A DNA stretch of 64,000 nucleotides from PLOWO2-12-38-17 sp963709355 (GTDB lineage Bacteria > Planctomycetota > Brocadiia > Brocadiales > Brocadiaceae), in assembly GCA_963709355.1 (NCBI GenBank), contig CAVPVY010000005.1, positions 1,736,001 through 1,800,000 of the forward strand. Reading direction: 5' to 3'. The translations under genes were made by a program, and so were the position numbers. Positions within the stretch are counted from its first letter, which is position 1. The number at the start of each line of letters is the position of its first letter. The notes below the pieces were generated by a model. It was given only the letters and a program-made list of their open reading frames with translations, was not told where the DNA came from and made no database searches. Below, piece after piece: positions 33,984 to 43,240 of the stretch.

Positions 33984-34418
33984 ATATATTTAAAAAACCT
34001 TCTACTTATAAATATTAATACAATTGAAATATTATAATATTTTACTGTTACATGTTTCGTTTAAGAATTTTTCATCAAATAAGATATTGATTATTATTTA
34101 GTTTTTAAACATTCATAAAAGAAGCAACAACCTTTACGATTTGTATACATAGGCAAAAACTATTTACTTATCTATGCCGCAACCACAATAAAGCAAATAA
34201 ATCTACAGAAAGAAAATGAAAGAATGCCCTTTTTTGCAAATACCACTGAAACCCATTTCATAATTTACAACAACCGTAAAATTAATAGGCAGTTAAATTA
34301 CAATACTAAATCGGAGGATATAAATTGGCAAGAAAAAAACCCAAATTGGAAACGGCTACATGGCTTGAAGTTTAATAATTCGCCTATTTCCCGTTTCCGT
34401 GCCCCAGTGGTTGAATTG
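33984..34418. other. Intergenic region between the ATP synthase operon and rmlB
   Basis: A 435-bp very AT-rich spacer. A 71-codon open frame on the plus strand (34224-34439) runs into atpC and has no ribosome site or family resemblance, so it is dismissed. The rmlB promoter should be near 33990-34070. Confidence 0.45.
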
Positions 34419-34823
34419 TTATTTATTTACAAGTTTTAACCAAGTATTTGCTCGGTTCAAATTAGCCTGTGCCTTCTCTTTCTCTTCCGCACTTCCACCA
34501 CTGGATAGGGCCTTCTCAGCAGATTCCTTATCTGAGCGTGTCTTCTCCACATTTACCTCACCTTCAGCAACACACGCATCAGTGAGCACAATCACGTTGT
34601 TCGCTATAACCTCTAAAAAGCCCCCATCAAGTGCAAACCGCACCGCTTTGTTATTGGCATCATTTACTGTTAGAATACTCGTTCTGAGTTCTGTGATCAG
34701 AGGAGCATGGTCTGCCAAAACACCAAACGCACCCTCAGTTCCGTCAGCAGAAATGCTTTGCACTGCATCGCTATAAACAACTCTTTCAGGTGTAACAATT
34801 TCAAGTTTAAATGTTTTAGCCAT
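34419..34823 (-). CDS. atpC: ATP synthase epsilon subunit
   Basis: A 134-residue central-stalk subunit with the N-terminal beta sandwich (FKLEIVTPERVVYSD ... GAFGVLADHAPLI) and a C-terminal helical hairpin. It couples rotation to catalysis and can inhibit ATP hydrolysis. Last gene of the operon, 2 bp after atpD. Confidence 0.95.
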   Translation of the reverse strand: MAKTFKLEIVTPERVVYSDAVQSISADGTEGAFGVLADHAPLITELRTSILTVNDANNKAVRFALDGGFLEVIANNVIVLTDACVAEGEVNVEKTRSDKESAEKALSSGGSAEEKEKAQANLNRANTWLKLVNK

Positions 34824-34825
34824 AT

Positions 34826-36244
34826 TTATCCACCCATCTGCTTGGCTTTCTCTACAACTTCTTCAATACCGCCTACCATGTAGAAAGCTTGTTCTGGCAG
34901 GCTGTCGTGTTTACCGTCAACTACTTCTTTAAATGCTCTAATAGTCTCTTTCAAAGGCACATATTTTCCCTTTGTGCCTGTAAACTGTTCAGCAACAAAA
35001 AACGGTTGTGATAGGAATCTTTGCAATCTTCTTGCCCTACCTACCAACATCTTATCATCCTCCGAGAGTTCTTCCATACCAAGAATAGCAATAAAGTCTT
35101 GCAGTTCTTTATAACGTTGCAGTATTCTCTGCACTTCTCGGGCAACTTCATAATGGTCCAGTCCTACAACCTTGGGATCAAGTATTCTTGATGTAGATCT
35201 TAATGGATCTACGGCTGGATAAATACCCAATTCAGCAATTTGACGCGACAAGGCAATAGTAGCATCCAAATGAGGAAACGTAGCAACAGGGGCTGGATCG
35301 GTAAAGTCATCCGCAGGAACATAAACAGCTTGTAATGATGTAATAGAACCCTTCTTGGTTGTTGTAATCCGTTCTTGCAAATCTCCCATCTCGGTAGCCA
35401 AAGTAGGCTGATAACCGACGGCAGAAGGCATTCGACCCAAAAGCGCTGACACCTCAGAACCTGCCTGTACAAATCTGAATATATTGTCAATAAATAAGAG
35501 CACATCCTGACCTTCTGTATCCCTGAAATATTCAGCCATAGTCAAACCAGATAGAGCAATTCTAAGCCTTGCGCCGGGAGGCTCGTTCATCTGACCAAAA
35601 ACCAGCACGGTTTTATCAATAACCCCCGATTCCTTCATCTCGAGCCACAGATCATTTCCTTCACGCGTCCTTTCTCCCACACCTGCAAAAGCAGAATACC
35701 CACCGTGCTCAGTGGCAATACTTCGTATAAGTTCCATAATCAACACAGTCTTTCCTACTCCTGCACCACCAAACATTCCAATCTTTCCGCCACGTGCAAA
35801 AGGCGCAAGCAGGTCAATAACTTTTAAGCCCGTTTCCAATACTGTTGTAGTCGTTTCCCTTTCTTCGAATGAAGGGGGAGGACGATGGATTGAAAGGCGA
35901 TTGGTAGTTTTAACATCTCCCAACTTATCAATAGGTTCGCCCAAAAGATTAAAAACCCTTCCCAATACCTCTTTGCCTACAGGCACTGTTATAGGTGAAC
36001 CCGTATTTATAGCCTCCATCCCCCTGACAAGGCCGTCTGTTGACGCCATCGAAACACAACGCGCTGTATCATTTCCTAAGTGCTGAGCTACTTCAACAAT
36101 TAATTCTGTCTTTTTTTGCGGATCTTTTATACTAATTGCATTTTTAATCGGCGGTAAGTTCCCAGTAGTAAATTTCACGTCCACTACTGGACCAATTACC
36201 TGTGCAATTGTTCCTTTAACACTACCTTTATCTTTTTTAGCCAA
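34826..36244 (-). CDS. atpD: ATP synthase beta subunit
   Basis: The 472-residue catalytic subunit. Walker A GGAGVGKT, the catalytic region GERTREGNDL, and the DELSEED-region equivalent (ELSEDDKMLV) are visible. Length and order are normal for an F-type enzyme. Confidence 0.98.
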   Translation of the reverse strand: MAKKDKGSVKGTIAQVIGPVVDVKFTTGNLPPIKNAISIKDPQKKTELIVEVAQHLGNDTARCVSMASTDGLVRGMEAINTGSPITVPVGKEVLGRVFNLLGEPIDKLGDVKTTNRLSIHRPPPSFEERETTTTVLETGLKVIDLLAPFARGGKIGMFGGAGVGKTVLIMELIRSIATEHGGYSAFAGVGERTREGNDLWLEMKESGVIDKTVLVFGQMNEPPGARLRIALSGLTMAEYFRDTEGQDVLLFIDNIFRFVQAGSEVSALLGRMPSAVGYQPTLATEMGDLQERITTTKKGSITSLQAVYVPADDFTDPAPVATFPHLDATIALSRQIAELGIYPAVDPLRSTSRILDPKVVGLDHYEVAREVQRILQRYKELQDFIAILGMEELSEDDKMLVGRARRLQRFLSQPFFVAEQFTGTKGKYVPLKETIRAFKEVVDGKHDSLPEQAFYMVGGIEEVVEKAKQMGG

Positions 36245-36294
36245 AGGCCTTACTCCTTCCTTATCTTGTCATAATCACAATTTAACGTAAATTT

Positions 36295-37170
36295 TTAACC
36301 TTGAGTTAATGCTTCAGCGCCAGAAACAATTTCCAGCAATTCTTTGGTAATTGTTTCTTGTCTGGCTTTATTATAACTACGAGTTAATTCATCAATCATT
36401 TCTCCAGCATTTTCGGTTGCGGAAATCATGGCGACCCGCCTTGCCGCATATTCGGATGTCAAAGATTCCAAAATACATTGATATATCTGTGTTTCTATAT
36501 ATTTCGGGAATAAATGTTCGATTATCTGTTCAGCTGAAGGCTCGAAAATGTATTCGCCCTTAGCAATCACTTTAGACTTAAAAGCATCTTTTTCTACAGG
36601 CAATAAACAAATGCTAGTTGGAGAATATTGCATCGTCGTATTAAACTTTGTAAAGAACAGATACAGCTGTCCAAACTCACCCGCTTCGTATCCATCAATT
36701 AGCTGAGATGCTAATGTTTTTACCTGATTGTATCCAAATTTCTCAACATTCTCAGGAAAATACTTTTCTATTGAGTAACCTCCTTTAGAAAAATATAAAT
36801 TCCCCTTTTTGCCTATGTGGATCAAACGTATTGTTTTATCAGTATTTTCCTTAATGAATTTTACTGTAGCCTGAATTATATTATTGTTGTATGCCCCGCA
36901 TAGCCCCTTGTCTGCAGTAATCAGAACAATCTTAATAACAGGAGTCCCCTCTTCCTTCTTCGTAAACAACGGATGAGATTTTTCCGACGGCATGAAAGAA
37001 GCAAGGTGGCTTAAAACTTGCTGCATTCTTTCTGTATATGCCCTCGACGCCAAAACTCTGGACTCCACCTTTTTCAAGCGACTCGCCGCTACCATTTCCA
37101 TAGCACGGGTAATTTGCTTAATACTCGTAATACTACGTATGCGTTGTTTAATTTCTTTAGTGCTAAGCAT
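36295..37170 (-). CDS. atpG: ATP synthase gamma subunit
   Basis: The 291-residue rotor shaft. N-terminal helix IKQRIRSITSIKQITRAMEMVAASRLKK and C-terminal helix MISATENAGEMIDELTRSYNKARQ are the coiled-coil halves; ITADKGLCGAYNNN is the conserved loop. Quoted stretches are split because the family motif is long. Confidence 0.97.
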   Translation of the reverse strand: MLSTKEIKQRIRSITSIKQITRAMEMVAASRLKKVESRVLASRAYTERMQQVLSHLASFMPSEKSHPLFTKKEEGTPVIKIVLITADKGLCGAYNNNIIQATVKFIKENTDKTIRLIHIGKKGNLYFSKGGYSIEKYFPENVEKFGYNQVKTLASQLIDGYEAGEFGQLYLFFTKFNTTMQYSPTSICLLPVEKDAFKSKVIAKGEYIFEPSAEQIIEHLFPKYIETQIYQCILESLTSEYAARRVAMISATENAGEMIDELTRSYNKARQETITKELLEIVSGAEALTQG

Positions 37171-37173
37171 TTA

Positions 37174-38688
37174 TTAACCCTTTTTGGTAAATAATTGTTT
37201 GAACTCCTTAATAGCGTCTTCCAACTTGTGCGTCACCTCTGTATCAAGCTTCTTCTTTTCTTTAATTTCAATGCCGATAGACGCATACTTTTCCTTGATA
37301 AACTTCAGAAATTCCTTTTCAAACACTCTAATCTTATTTACAGGAATATCATCCAAATATCCGTTTATTCCAGCAAAGATAGCCATAATCTGATCTTCTA
37401 CCGCAACTGGCACGTATTGAGGCTGTTTTAGAAGTTCTACAAACCGTTCTCCCTTTGATAACTGCGCTTGCGTATATTTATCCAATTCAGACCCAAATTG
37501 CGCAAACGAAGCCAATTCTCTATACTGAGCAAGGGTTAAACGCAACATACCTGCAACTTTCTTCATTGCAGGAATCTGGGCGTTTCCGCCCACCCTAGAC
37601 ACTGACAAACCTACAGAAATTGCAGGACGTACACCTGCATTAAACAAATCACCCTCAAGATAGATTTGTCCGTCTGTAATTGAAATGACATTGGTTGGAA
37701 TGTACGCTGAGTAGTCGCCGCCTTGGGTTTCTACTACAGGAAGCGCTGTTAACGAACCGCCGCCTAAATCGTTATTAAGTTTCGCCGCCCTCTCTAACAA
37801 GCGGGAATGTAAATTAAAAATATCTCCCGGAAATGCTTCACGACCCGGAGGACGCCGTAGCAATAAGGAAATCTGACGATAAGCAATGGCATGTTTGTAA
37901 AGATCGTCATACATAATTACCGCATGCATGCCATTGTCCCTAAAATATTCACCCATAGCACAACCAGCATAAGGTGCAAGATATTGAAGCGGAGCAGGGT
38001 CTCCTGCGGAGGCTACAACAATAATACTTATGTCCATCACCTTATTCTCTTCTAATGTCTTGACGACACTAGCAACTGTAGACATTTTCTGTCCAATCGC
38101 CACATAAATACAATATACACCGGATTCACGCTGGTTAATTATTGTATCCACAAGAATAGCAGTCTTGCCTGTCTGCCTATCGCCGATAATAAGCTCTCGT
38201 TGTCCCCTGCCAATGGGTATCATGGCGTCAATTGCCTTAATGCCAGTTTGTAAAGGTTCTTTTACTGGCTGTCTCTCAACAACGTTGGGAGTCGAACCCT
38301 CAACAGGCATAAATTCTTCCGTAGCTATCGGCCCCTTACCATCAATCGGCTGTCCCAATGCATTTACAACCCTGCCTAACAATGCTTTGCCCACAGGAAC
38401 TTGCACAATCTTGCCGGTGGTCTTTACAATATCGCCCTCTTTAATCTTTTCGTCAGAACCCAGCAGAATCGCACCGACGTTATCCTCTTCCAGATTCATA
38501 GCGATACCATAAACGTTATTGGGAAATTCCAATAATTCACTGGACATGCAATCGTCCAGTCCGTAAATGCGGGCAACTCCGTCACCAACTTGCATGACGT
38601 GACCCACATTCTCCATTTTTAACTTTTCTTCATAACCTTCAATTTCTTTTTTTATAATTGAAGCAATCTCTGTAAATCCTAATGCCAT
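37174..38688 (-). CDS. atpA: ATP synthase alpha subunit
   Basis: A 504-residue non-catalytic nucleotide-binding subunit with Walker A GDRQTGKTA and the family signature PAISVGLSVSRVGG. It lies between atpH and atpG, with only 3 bp before atpG. Confidence 0.98.
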   Translation of the reverse strand: MALGFTEIASIIKKEIEGYEEKLKMENVGHVMQVGDGVARIYGLDDCMSSELLEFPNNVYGIAMNLEEDNVGAILLGSDEKIKEGDIVKTTGKIVQVPVGKALLGRVVNALGQPIDGKGPIATEEFMPVEGSTPNVVERQPVKEPLQTGIKAIDAMIPIGRGQRELIIGDRQTGKTAILVDTIINQRESGVYCIYVAIGQKMSTVASVVKTLEENKVMDISIIVVASAGDPAPLQYLAPYAGCAMGEYFRDNGMHAVIMYDDLYKHAIAYRQISLLLRRPPGREAFPGDIFNLHSRLLERAAKLNNDLGGGSLTALPVVETQGGDYSAYIPTNVISITDGQIYLEGDLFNAGVRPAISVGLSVSRVGGNAQIPAMKKVAGMLRLTLAQYRELASFAQFGSELDKYTQAQLSKGERFVELLKQPQYVPVAVEDQIMAIFAGINGYLDDIPVNKIRVFEKEFLKFIKEKYASIGIEIKEKKKLDTEVTHKLEDAIKEFKQLFTKKG

Positions 38689-38825
38689 ATACCATTACTC
38701 CTGTCTCAAATTTAAAAAACAACTATAGATTCCACAGTTAAAACAGCTTTTTATTTGCCTGCATAATCCGTGAAATCTGCGATTTTTAATGTCTTATTTC
38801 TTCCCAGAGGTTTTTATTTACCAGA

Positions 38826-39374
38826 CTATGCTGTTCGTACTTCCATCAATCTGGTTTTAAGATTTTTTAACCGGCTCGCCACACTTCCATCTATCATTTT
38901 GTTGCCGATTTGCACTACCATGCCTCCCAGTATGTTTGGTTCCTGAACAGCTTCTATCTCCACAGTTTTACCAGTAAGCCTATCCAGACGTTTCCTGAGG
39001 TTATTTAATCGTTCTTCGGTCAGAGGTTCTACTGTCTGTATCTTAGCCTTGAGAACACCCTTCTTTTCGTTAATAGTTTCCCTGTATATCTCCGGAATTA
39101 ACTCCAATAGCTCTTCTTTCCTTCGATCCACTAACAAATTCAAAAAGTTTCTCGTGAGATCGGAAACCGATTCGCCAAATACCTTTTTAATTAATTTCTT
39201 CTTCTCGTCTCTTGTAACAGACGGGTGAAATAAAATCTTTCTAAAGTTATCAAACTTTGTAATTACGTTACAGACTAAATCCAGATCTTTTTCAACCTGT
39301 TCAAATGTGCCCTTCTTCTTAGCTACATCCAGCAGGGCATCAACGAAAGTAATTGCGGTACTTTTATCTAACAC
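38826..39374 (-). CDS. atpH: ATP synthase delta subunit
   Basis: A 182-residue peripheral-stalk subunit with the N-terminal helical bundle and the C-terminal motif KTVEIEAVQEPNILGGMVVQIG typical of the family. Its start overlaps the end of atpF by 11 bp, which suggests coupled translation. A 137-bp gap separates it from atpA. Confidence 0.95.
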   Translation of the reverse strand: MLDKSTAITFVDALLDVAKKKGTFEQVEKDLDLVCNVITKFDNFRKILFHPSVTRDEKKKLIKKVFGESVSDLTRNFLNLLVDRRKEELLELIPEIYRETINEKKGVLKAKIQTVEPLTEERLNNLRKRLDRLTGKTVEIEAVQEPNILGGMVVQIGNKMIDGSVASRLKNLKTRLMEVRTA

Positions 39375-39873
39375 TCAATTCCCCTATTTCTTCAATGAAG
39401 TCATCAACCAGCTTTTCGGCTGTTTTAGAACTTATAGATTGTTGAATTATCTTGGAAGAAGCTAAAATTGACAGAGTTACAACCTGATTCCTCATATCAG
39501 CCAGCGCTTTCTTCCGTTCCTGATCAATACTCTCCTGTGCCTTAGTCCTCATCAAATCAACCTCTTCCTTAGCACGTTGAATAATCCCTTCACCAATGCG
39601 TTCCCCCTCATTAACAGCATCCTGTATTCTCTTGACAGCCTCAACTTCGGCTTCAGAGATTTTTCTCTGGTATTCTGACTTAAGCCGTTCAGCCTCTGCT
39701 TTGTCGCTTTCTACCTTTGTATATGTACTTTTTATTCCCTCAGTACGTTCTTTTATAACGGCGGATATTTTGCCGAAAAGGAATTTTTTCAGTAGAAAGA
39801 GTAATATCAAAAAGCCTACGCCCTGTATGATAATGGGCTTAATATCGATACCAAGGGTTTTAAAAATATCCAA
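39364..39873 (-). CDS. atpF: ATP synthase b subunit
   Basis: A 169-residue peripheral-stalk subunit: one N-terminal membrane helix (about residues 12-32, GVGFLILLFLLKKFLF) and a long charged helix that dimerises. It follows the c-subunit gene by 18 bp. Confidence 0.94.
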   Translation of the reverse strand: MDIFKTLGIDIKPIIIQGVGFLILLFLLKKFLFGKISAVIKERTEGIKSTYTKVESDKAEAERLKSEYQRKISEAEVEAVKRIQDAVNEGERIGEGIIQRAKEEVDLMRTKAQESIDQERKKALADMRNQVVTLSILASSKIIQQSISSKTAEKLVDDFIEEIGELSVR

Positions 39874-39891
39874 TCAATTCCCCTCCTTTGT

Positions 39892-40164
39892 TTATTTCAC
39901 TGTGTGCTGGATTAACTCAAGAATAGTTTCGGTCTTTGGCAATTTACCCATGAGGATAAACGACATCATCAACGAGTATATTGTCAATGATTCTATGAAT
40001 GCCAGACCAATAAACATAACAAGTTGTATCTTGCCTGCCATTTCTGGCTGCCTTGCCATGCCGCTGGCTGCGCCAAAGACTGCAATGCCTTGCCCAATGC
40101 CACAACCTAAAGCTGCAAAAGCTATTAATGCCACTGCTATCGCCAAACCTGCAAAATAAAGCAC
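39892..40164 (-). CDS. atpE: ATP synthase c subunit, copy nearest atpF
   Basis: A 90-residue hairpin of two membrane helices joined by the polar ARQPEMAGK loop. Helix 1 contains GCGIGQG with a Gln at the ion-ligand position. Helix 2 has the essential carboxylate in FIESLTIYSL. The Gln, Glu, Ser and Tyr positions resemble Na+-binding c-rings, but cyanobacterial proton rings share some of them, so the coupling ion is open. The start lies 252 bp from the second c gene. Confidence 0.95.
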   Translation of the reverse strand: MLYFAGLAIAVALIAFAALGCGIGQGIAVFGAASGMARQPEMAGKIQLVMFIGLAFIESLTIYSLMMSFILMGKLPKTETILELIQHTVK

Positions 40165-40416
40165 GTCTCCATCCTCCTTTCAAAAAATTTCAGTTAAACT
40201 TCTTGTTGGATACTAACAACACCAACTATACAATTAAAAAAAACTATTCATTAAATTCGTTTATTTATAATCACCGCGAATAATAATTTTAAACACATTA
40301 AACTCTGGCCACACATTCCAACAACGTATATTTAGAAAATCAACTTCTGTAGTATAATTTATACTATAATTTGATATTATTTGCGTGTTTTAACTTTATA
40401 ATAATTTAAAACAAAT

Positions 40417-40740
40417 TCAATTTGCAATATACTGCAAAATATTACCTGTAGAAGAGAGAAGCTCATTTCCTTTTGTGTTTTTAAATATTTCAAGTATGGC
40501 ATCCGTCTTGGGTAATTTCCCAATAAGAATAAAAGACAGCATCAAGGAATAAATTGTTAGCGATTCTATAAACGCAAGACCCATAATCATAGCAAGCTGT
40601 ATCTTCCCAGCCATCGCAGGTTGCCTAGCCATAGCTTCAACCGAACTGCTTACCACCTTGCCCTGCCCTAAAGCACAACCAAATATTGCAACCACTATCA
40701 CGGCAACACCTATTACCAATGCTGAAAAATAATCCGGCAT
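40417..40740 (-). CDS. atpE: ATP synthase c subunit, second copy
   Basis: A 107-residue paralogue of the c subunit at 39892. The helices and loop match closely (GCALGQG, ARQPAMAGK, FIESLTIYSL), but the N-terminal half differs and there is a 17-residue C-terminal extension (KGNELLSSTGNILQYIAN region). The key residues are intact, so it is not an obvious pseudogene. Two distinct c genes in one operon may give a mixed ring or alternative rings. Confidence 0.93.
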   Translation of the reverse strand: MPDYFSALVIGVAVIVVAIFGCALGQGKVVSSSVEAMARQPAMAGKIQLAMIMGLAFIESLTIYSLMLSFILIGKLPKTDAILEIFKNTKGNELLSSTGNILQYIAN

Positions 40741-40840
40741 GTTTAGTCCCTCCTATAAAAAAATTTAAAATTTTATTGGCTCATATTTATTTCTTCCTTA
40801 TCCTCCTTCCAGAAAATTTTAAGAAATTTTTAATGATGTC

Positions 40841-40937
40841 CTTCTTCTTCGTCATGCACGCCAATTGCGCCTTCTGTATAAATCTTCTTCTTCATTCGTA
40901 TCAAACTTCTTCTTCGTCATGCACGCCAATTGCGCCT
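40841..40937. repeat. 65-bp-offset direct repeat at the 3' end of atpB
   Basis: The 32 bases at 40841-40872 recur exactly at 40906-40937. Copy two codes for the atpB C-terminus (GAIGVHDEEE); copy one lies just past the stop codon. Because the offset (65) is not a multiple of three, the duplication changes the reading frame. Copy one, read alone, would end the protein as DEEEGHH. Confidence 0.9.
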
Positions 40938-41665
40938 GCTATATAAAAACTCGCAAGCAAAGAAAAAATCATTGCCTGTATTGTGCTCCCAAGCAACGCA
41001 AGAAATACCATCGGCATATGCATAGGGATGGGTATAAAACCCAACAAAAGCGGAGACATTCCTATGAATATTGCGATAATAGTATCCTCGCCCATAATAT
41101 TCCCAAAAAGACGCATAGATAGCGAAAGCGGACGCGAAAGCAGTTCCTGCATTACATGTAAAGGAAATACTAAAGGTGCAAGCCAAATCGGCTTGCCAGC
41201 CATGTGTTTTAAATAACCAAAAATACCATTATTTTTAATCCCCTGATAGTGCGTAACAAAAAAGACTATTAATGTTAGGGCAATGGTTGTGTTGAAATTG
41301 CTTGTAGGTGAATGAAACAGGGGGATTTGCCCCAACATGTTCATAATAAAGATATAAATAAACAATGTTCCGATAAACGGAATGAATGGTCCAGCAACAC
41401 GCCCCATCTGAGATTTGACGAAATTCTCAAGCCCTTCCACAATAATCTCCAAAAATGCCTGTAGTCTGCCCGGCACCTTCTGAAGCCTTCTTGTAGCAAG
41501 TATAGAAAACATGCCCAAAAATACAATTATACCCACAGACATAATTATAGGCACCAATTCATGCTTGGTTAAACCAAAAAATTGGCTGTGAGCATCGATA
41601 GGCATTAAATCTACAAACGATGGCAATTCAATTGTATTCTCACTCCCACCACTCGCGCTGGACAC
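40901..41665 (-). CDS. atpB: ATP synthase a subunit
   Basis: A 254-residue membrane subunit forming the ion half-channels. The essential Arg is in SLSMRLFGNIMGED and the fifth helix (PLLLGFIPIPMHMPMVFLALL) is typical. The C-terminus ends EEEV just where a 65-bp duplication begins, so the present stop is probably a by-product of that event. It precedes the two c genes. Confidence 0.96.
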   Translation of the reverse strand: MSSASGGSENTIELPSFVDLMPIDAHSQFFGLTKHELVPIIMSVGIIVFLGMFSILATRRLQKVPGRLQAFLEIIVEGLENFVKSQMGRVAGPFIPFIGTLFIYIFIMNMLGQIPLFHSPTSNFNTTIALTLIVFFVTHYQGIKNNGIFGYLKHMAGKPIWLAPLVFPLHVMQELLSRPLSLSMRLFGNIMGEDTIIAIFIGMSPLLLGFIPIPMHMPMVFLALLGSTIQAMIFSLLASFYIAGAIGVHDEEEV

Positions 41666-41670
41666 GTAAC

Positions 41671-42141
41671 TTACACCCCTTTCTTACCTTTGTTGATTGA
41701 AACGCTATTAACACCCTTTAAAGATGCATTAACAGACCTATTCATGTAATTTACAAACAACCTGCCTACAATCTTCAGAATAACCACAGCCACCACCATA
41801 CCCAACCCAGCCGCCATAGCAAATATGTTAATCTCTAAAAATAAACAGGCTGAAAGTAAAATTGAACCCAAGACAAAGTACTTTATGAAGCTTATCTTGA
41901 GAAAAAATCCTTTAATCTTGGACCTTTTATGCTGTACTGCATACTGTATTGCCCACCATGTTGTTTTAAACAAGACAATGCTTATAAAACAACCTATTGC
42001 AAGGCTCACCGATAACATAAAAGACATATAAGAGACCGAGGACACAATTAGAATCAACGCCAAAAACAGTGACGTCTTAATCACCCTATCAGGAAAACCT
42101 TCGTCAATAATAAAACTGTGATTTTCTTTATTACCTGCCAT
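41671..42141 (-). CDS. Membrane protein at the AtpI position
   Basis: About 157 residues with four hydrophobic helices (starting near residue 27 and 47, then two around 90-130). Position between atpZ and atpB is that of AtpI, which assists c-ring assembly, but sequence similarity is weak. The start at 42141 is chosen because GGGAAGG lies 6 bases before it; five codons upstream another ATG is possible. It overlaps the end of the atpZ-like gene. Confidence 0.75.
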   Translation of the reverse strand: MAGNKENHSFIIDEGFPDRVIKTSLFLALILIVSSVSYMSFMLSVSLAIGCFISIVLFKTTWWAIQYAVQHKRSKIKGFFLKISFIKYFVLGSILLSACLFLEINIFAMAAGLGMVVAVVILKIVGRLFVNYMNRSVNASLKGVNSVSINKGKKGV

Positions 42142-42379
42142 CATTAACCTTCCCATTGTTGCCCGACAATTTTTTAACCAACTTAAAAAACTCTATAAAG
42201 CTTCCCACAATCCCCAATACAATAAAACCCAGCATAAACCACGGAGATGTGTTGAGTTTCTTATCTATATAGCTGCCTAAAAAATATCCACCTGCTATGG
42301 CGCCTGCCGTCGTAAAACCAAAGCTCCCAACTAAGCCTACGATACGATATACTTCGTCCTTATCCCTGTTCAAAGGCAA
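42131..42379 (-). CDS. atpZ: AtpZ/AtpI-family small membrane protein
   Basis: An 82-residue protein with two helices and the family features AGGYFLGSYIDKKLNTSPWFML ... GIVGSFIEFFKLVKKL (two separate stretches). Such proteins precede ATP synthase operons and help assembly or Mg2+ supply. It is the first gene of the operon. Confidence 0.82.
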   Translation of the reverse strand: MPLNRDKDEVYRIVGLVGSFGFTTAGAIAGGYFLGSYIDKKLNTSPWFMLGFIVLGIVGSFIEFFKLVKKLSGNNGKVNDGR

Positions 42380-42601
42380 AGATTATTACCTTGTTTAGAT
42401 TATTAAGTTTATTCATAAATTAAGATATAGTGTGGCAACTTTCATTCCTTTTCGTAGAAAACAAATTACAAATATGCGTAACTATACATTCAACTATTCA
42501 TTTTCATCATTCTACTACTATAATTATGAATTTTACCCCACAATTAACAACCCGCCGTTTCTCTTTTGAAATGTATAATACAAAAAGAAACAGTCAAGCG
42601 G

Positions 42602-43231
42602 TCACTTACTTTCGAAAAGCCTGTTTAAAGCCTGCTTTACATGCCAAACTATAGTCATTATGGCATCTACAATATTAAGATATATTGGCGAGGCTTGTGG
42701 TTGGCACAAACCCTTGATTAATCGCTCCTCATGCACCTCTGCATAGGCTTCTACCACTTCATTAAGGCTTGTATATTTATCATTAACGTATTTCCTGAGC
42801 ACTGTATTTTTAGTCGTTATGGTATCGGCAGACGTTTTTAATATATCAAGTGTTTCTTTAAATAAATGGCGAATTTCACTTACAGCCTTATCACTGAATA
42901 GTATTCCTTCACTAACCTTAAATCGTACATGCTGAATAATGGAATCCAGCCCTGTGACTGCCATTTCAATACTGTTTATTACAGACAATAAAGATTTTAT
43001 CAACCCTTTATTAACGTCAGTATCTGCTGCCTTGCTACTGAGCAGTTTTCTCAACTCGTTGCCATCGTTACGGATAGTTTGGCTTGTCTTCTTTGCGTCA
43101 TCAACCAAACTAGCCTTATTTTTAATAAACCCTTCCATACAAAGATTCAAAATCGTCTCTGACTTGGCGCACATACCACCGATGCGCTCCAACACACCTT
43201 TTATTTCATCACTTATGCGCACAGCTACCAT
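42602..43231 (-). CDS. Helical protein, possibly PhoU-like
   Basis: A 209-residue protein predicted to be all-helical, with no signal or membrane helix. The spacing of long amphipathic helices (IEMAVTGLDSIIQHVRFKV ... AVSEIRHLFKETLDILKTSADTI) recalls PhoU domains that regulate phosphate transporters, but the PhoU metal motif is not clear. It lies 10 bp after hemL and would share its transcript. Function unassigned. Confidence 0.5.
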   Translation of the reverse strand: MVAVRISDEIKGVLERIGGMCAKSETILNLCMEGFIKNKASLVDDAKKTSQTIRNDGNELRKLLSSKAADTDVNKGLIKSLLSVINSIEMAVTGLDSIIQHVRFKVSEGILFSDKAVSEIRHLFKETLDILKTSADTITTKNTVLRKYVNDKYTSLNEVVEAYAEVHEERLIKGLCQPQASPIYLNIVDAIMTIVWHVKQALNRLFESK

Positions 43232-43240
43232 AACTTATCC

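Noticed and set aside
34224..34439. 71-codon open frame between atpC and rmlB
   Set aside because: It overlaps atpC on the other strand, has no ribosome site and resembles no family.
40417..40740. Second c-subunit gene as a pseudogene
   Set aside because: All functional residues and both helices are intact, and the frame is open from a normal start.
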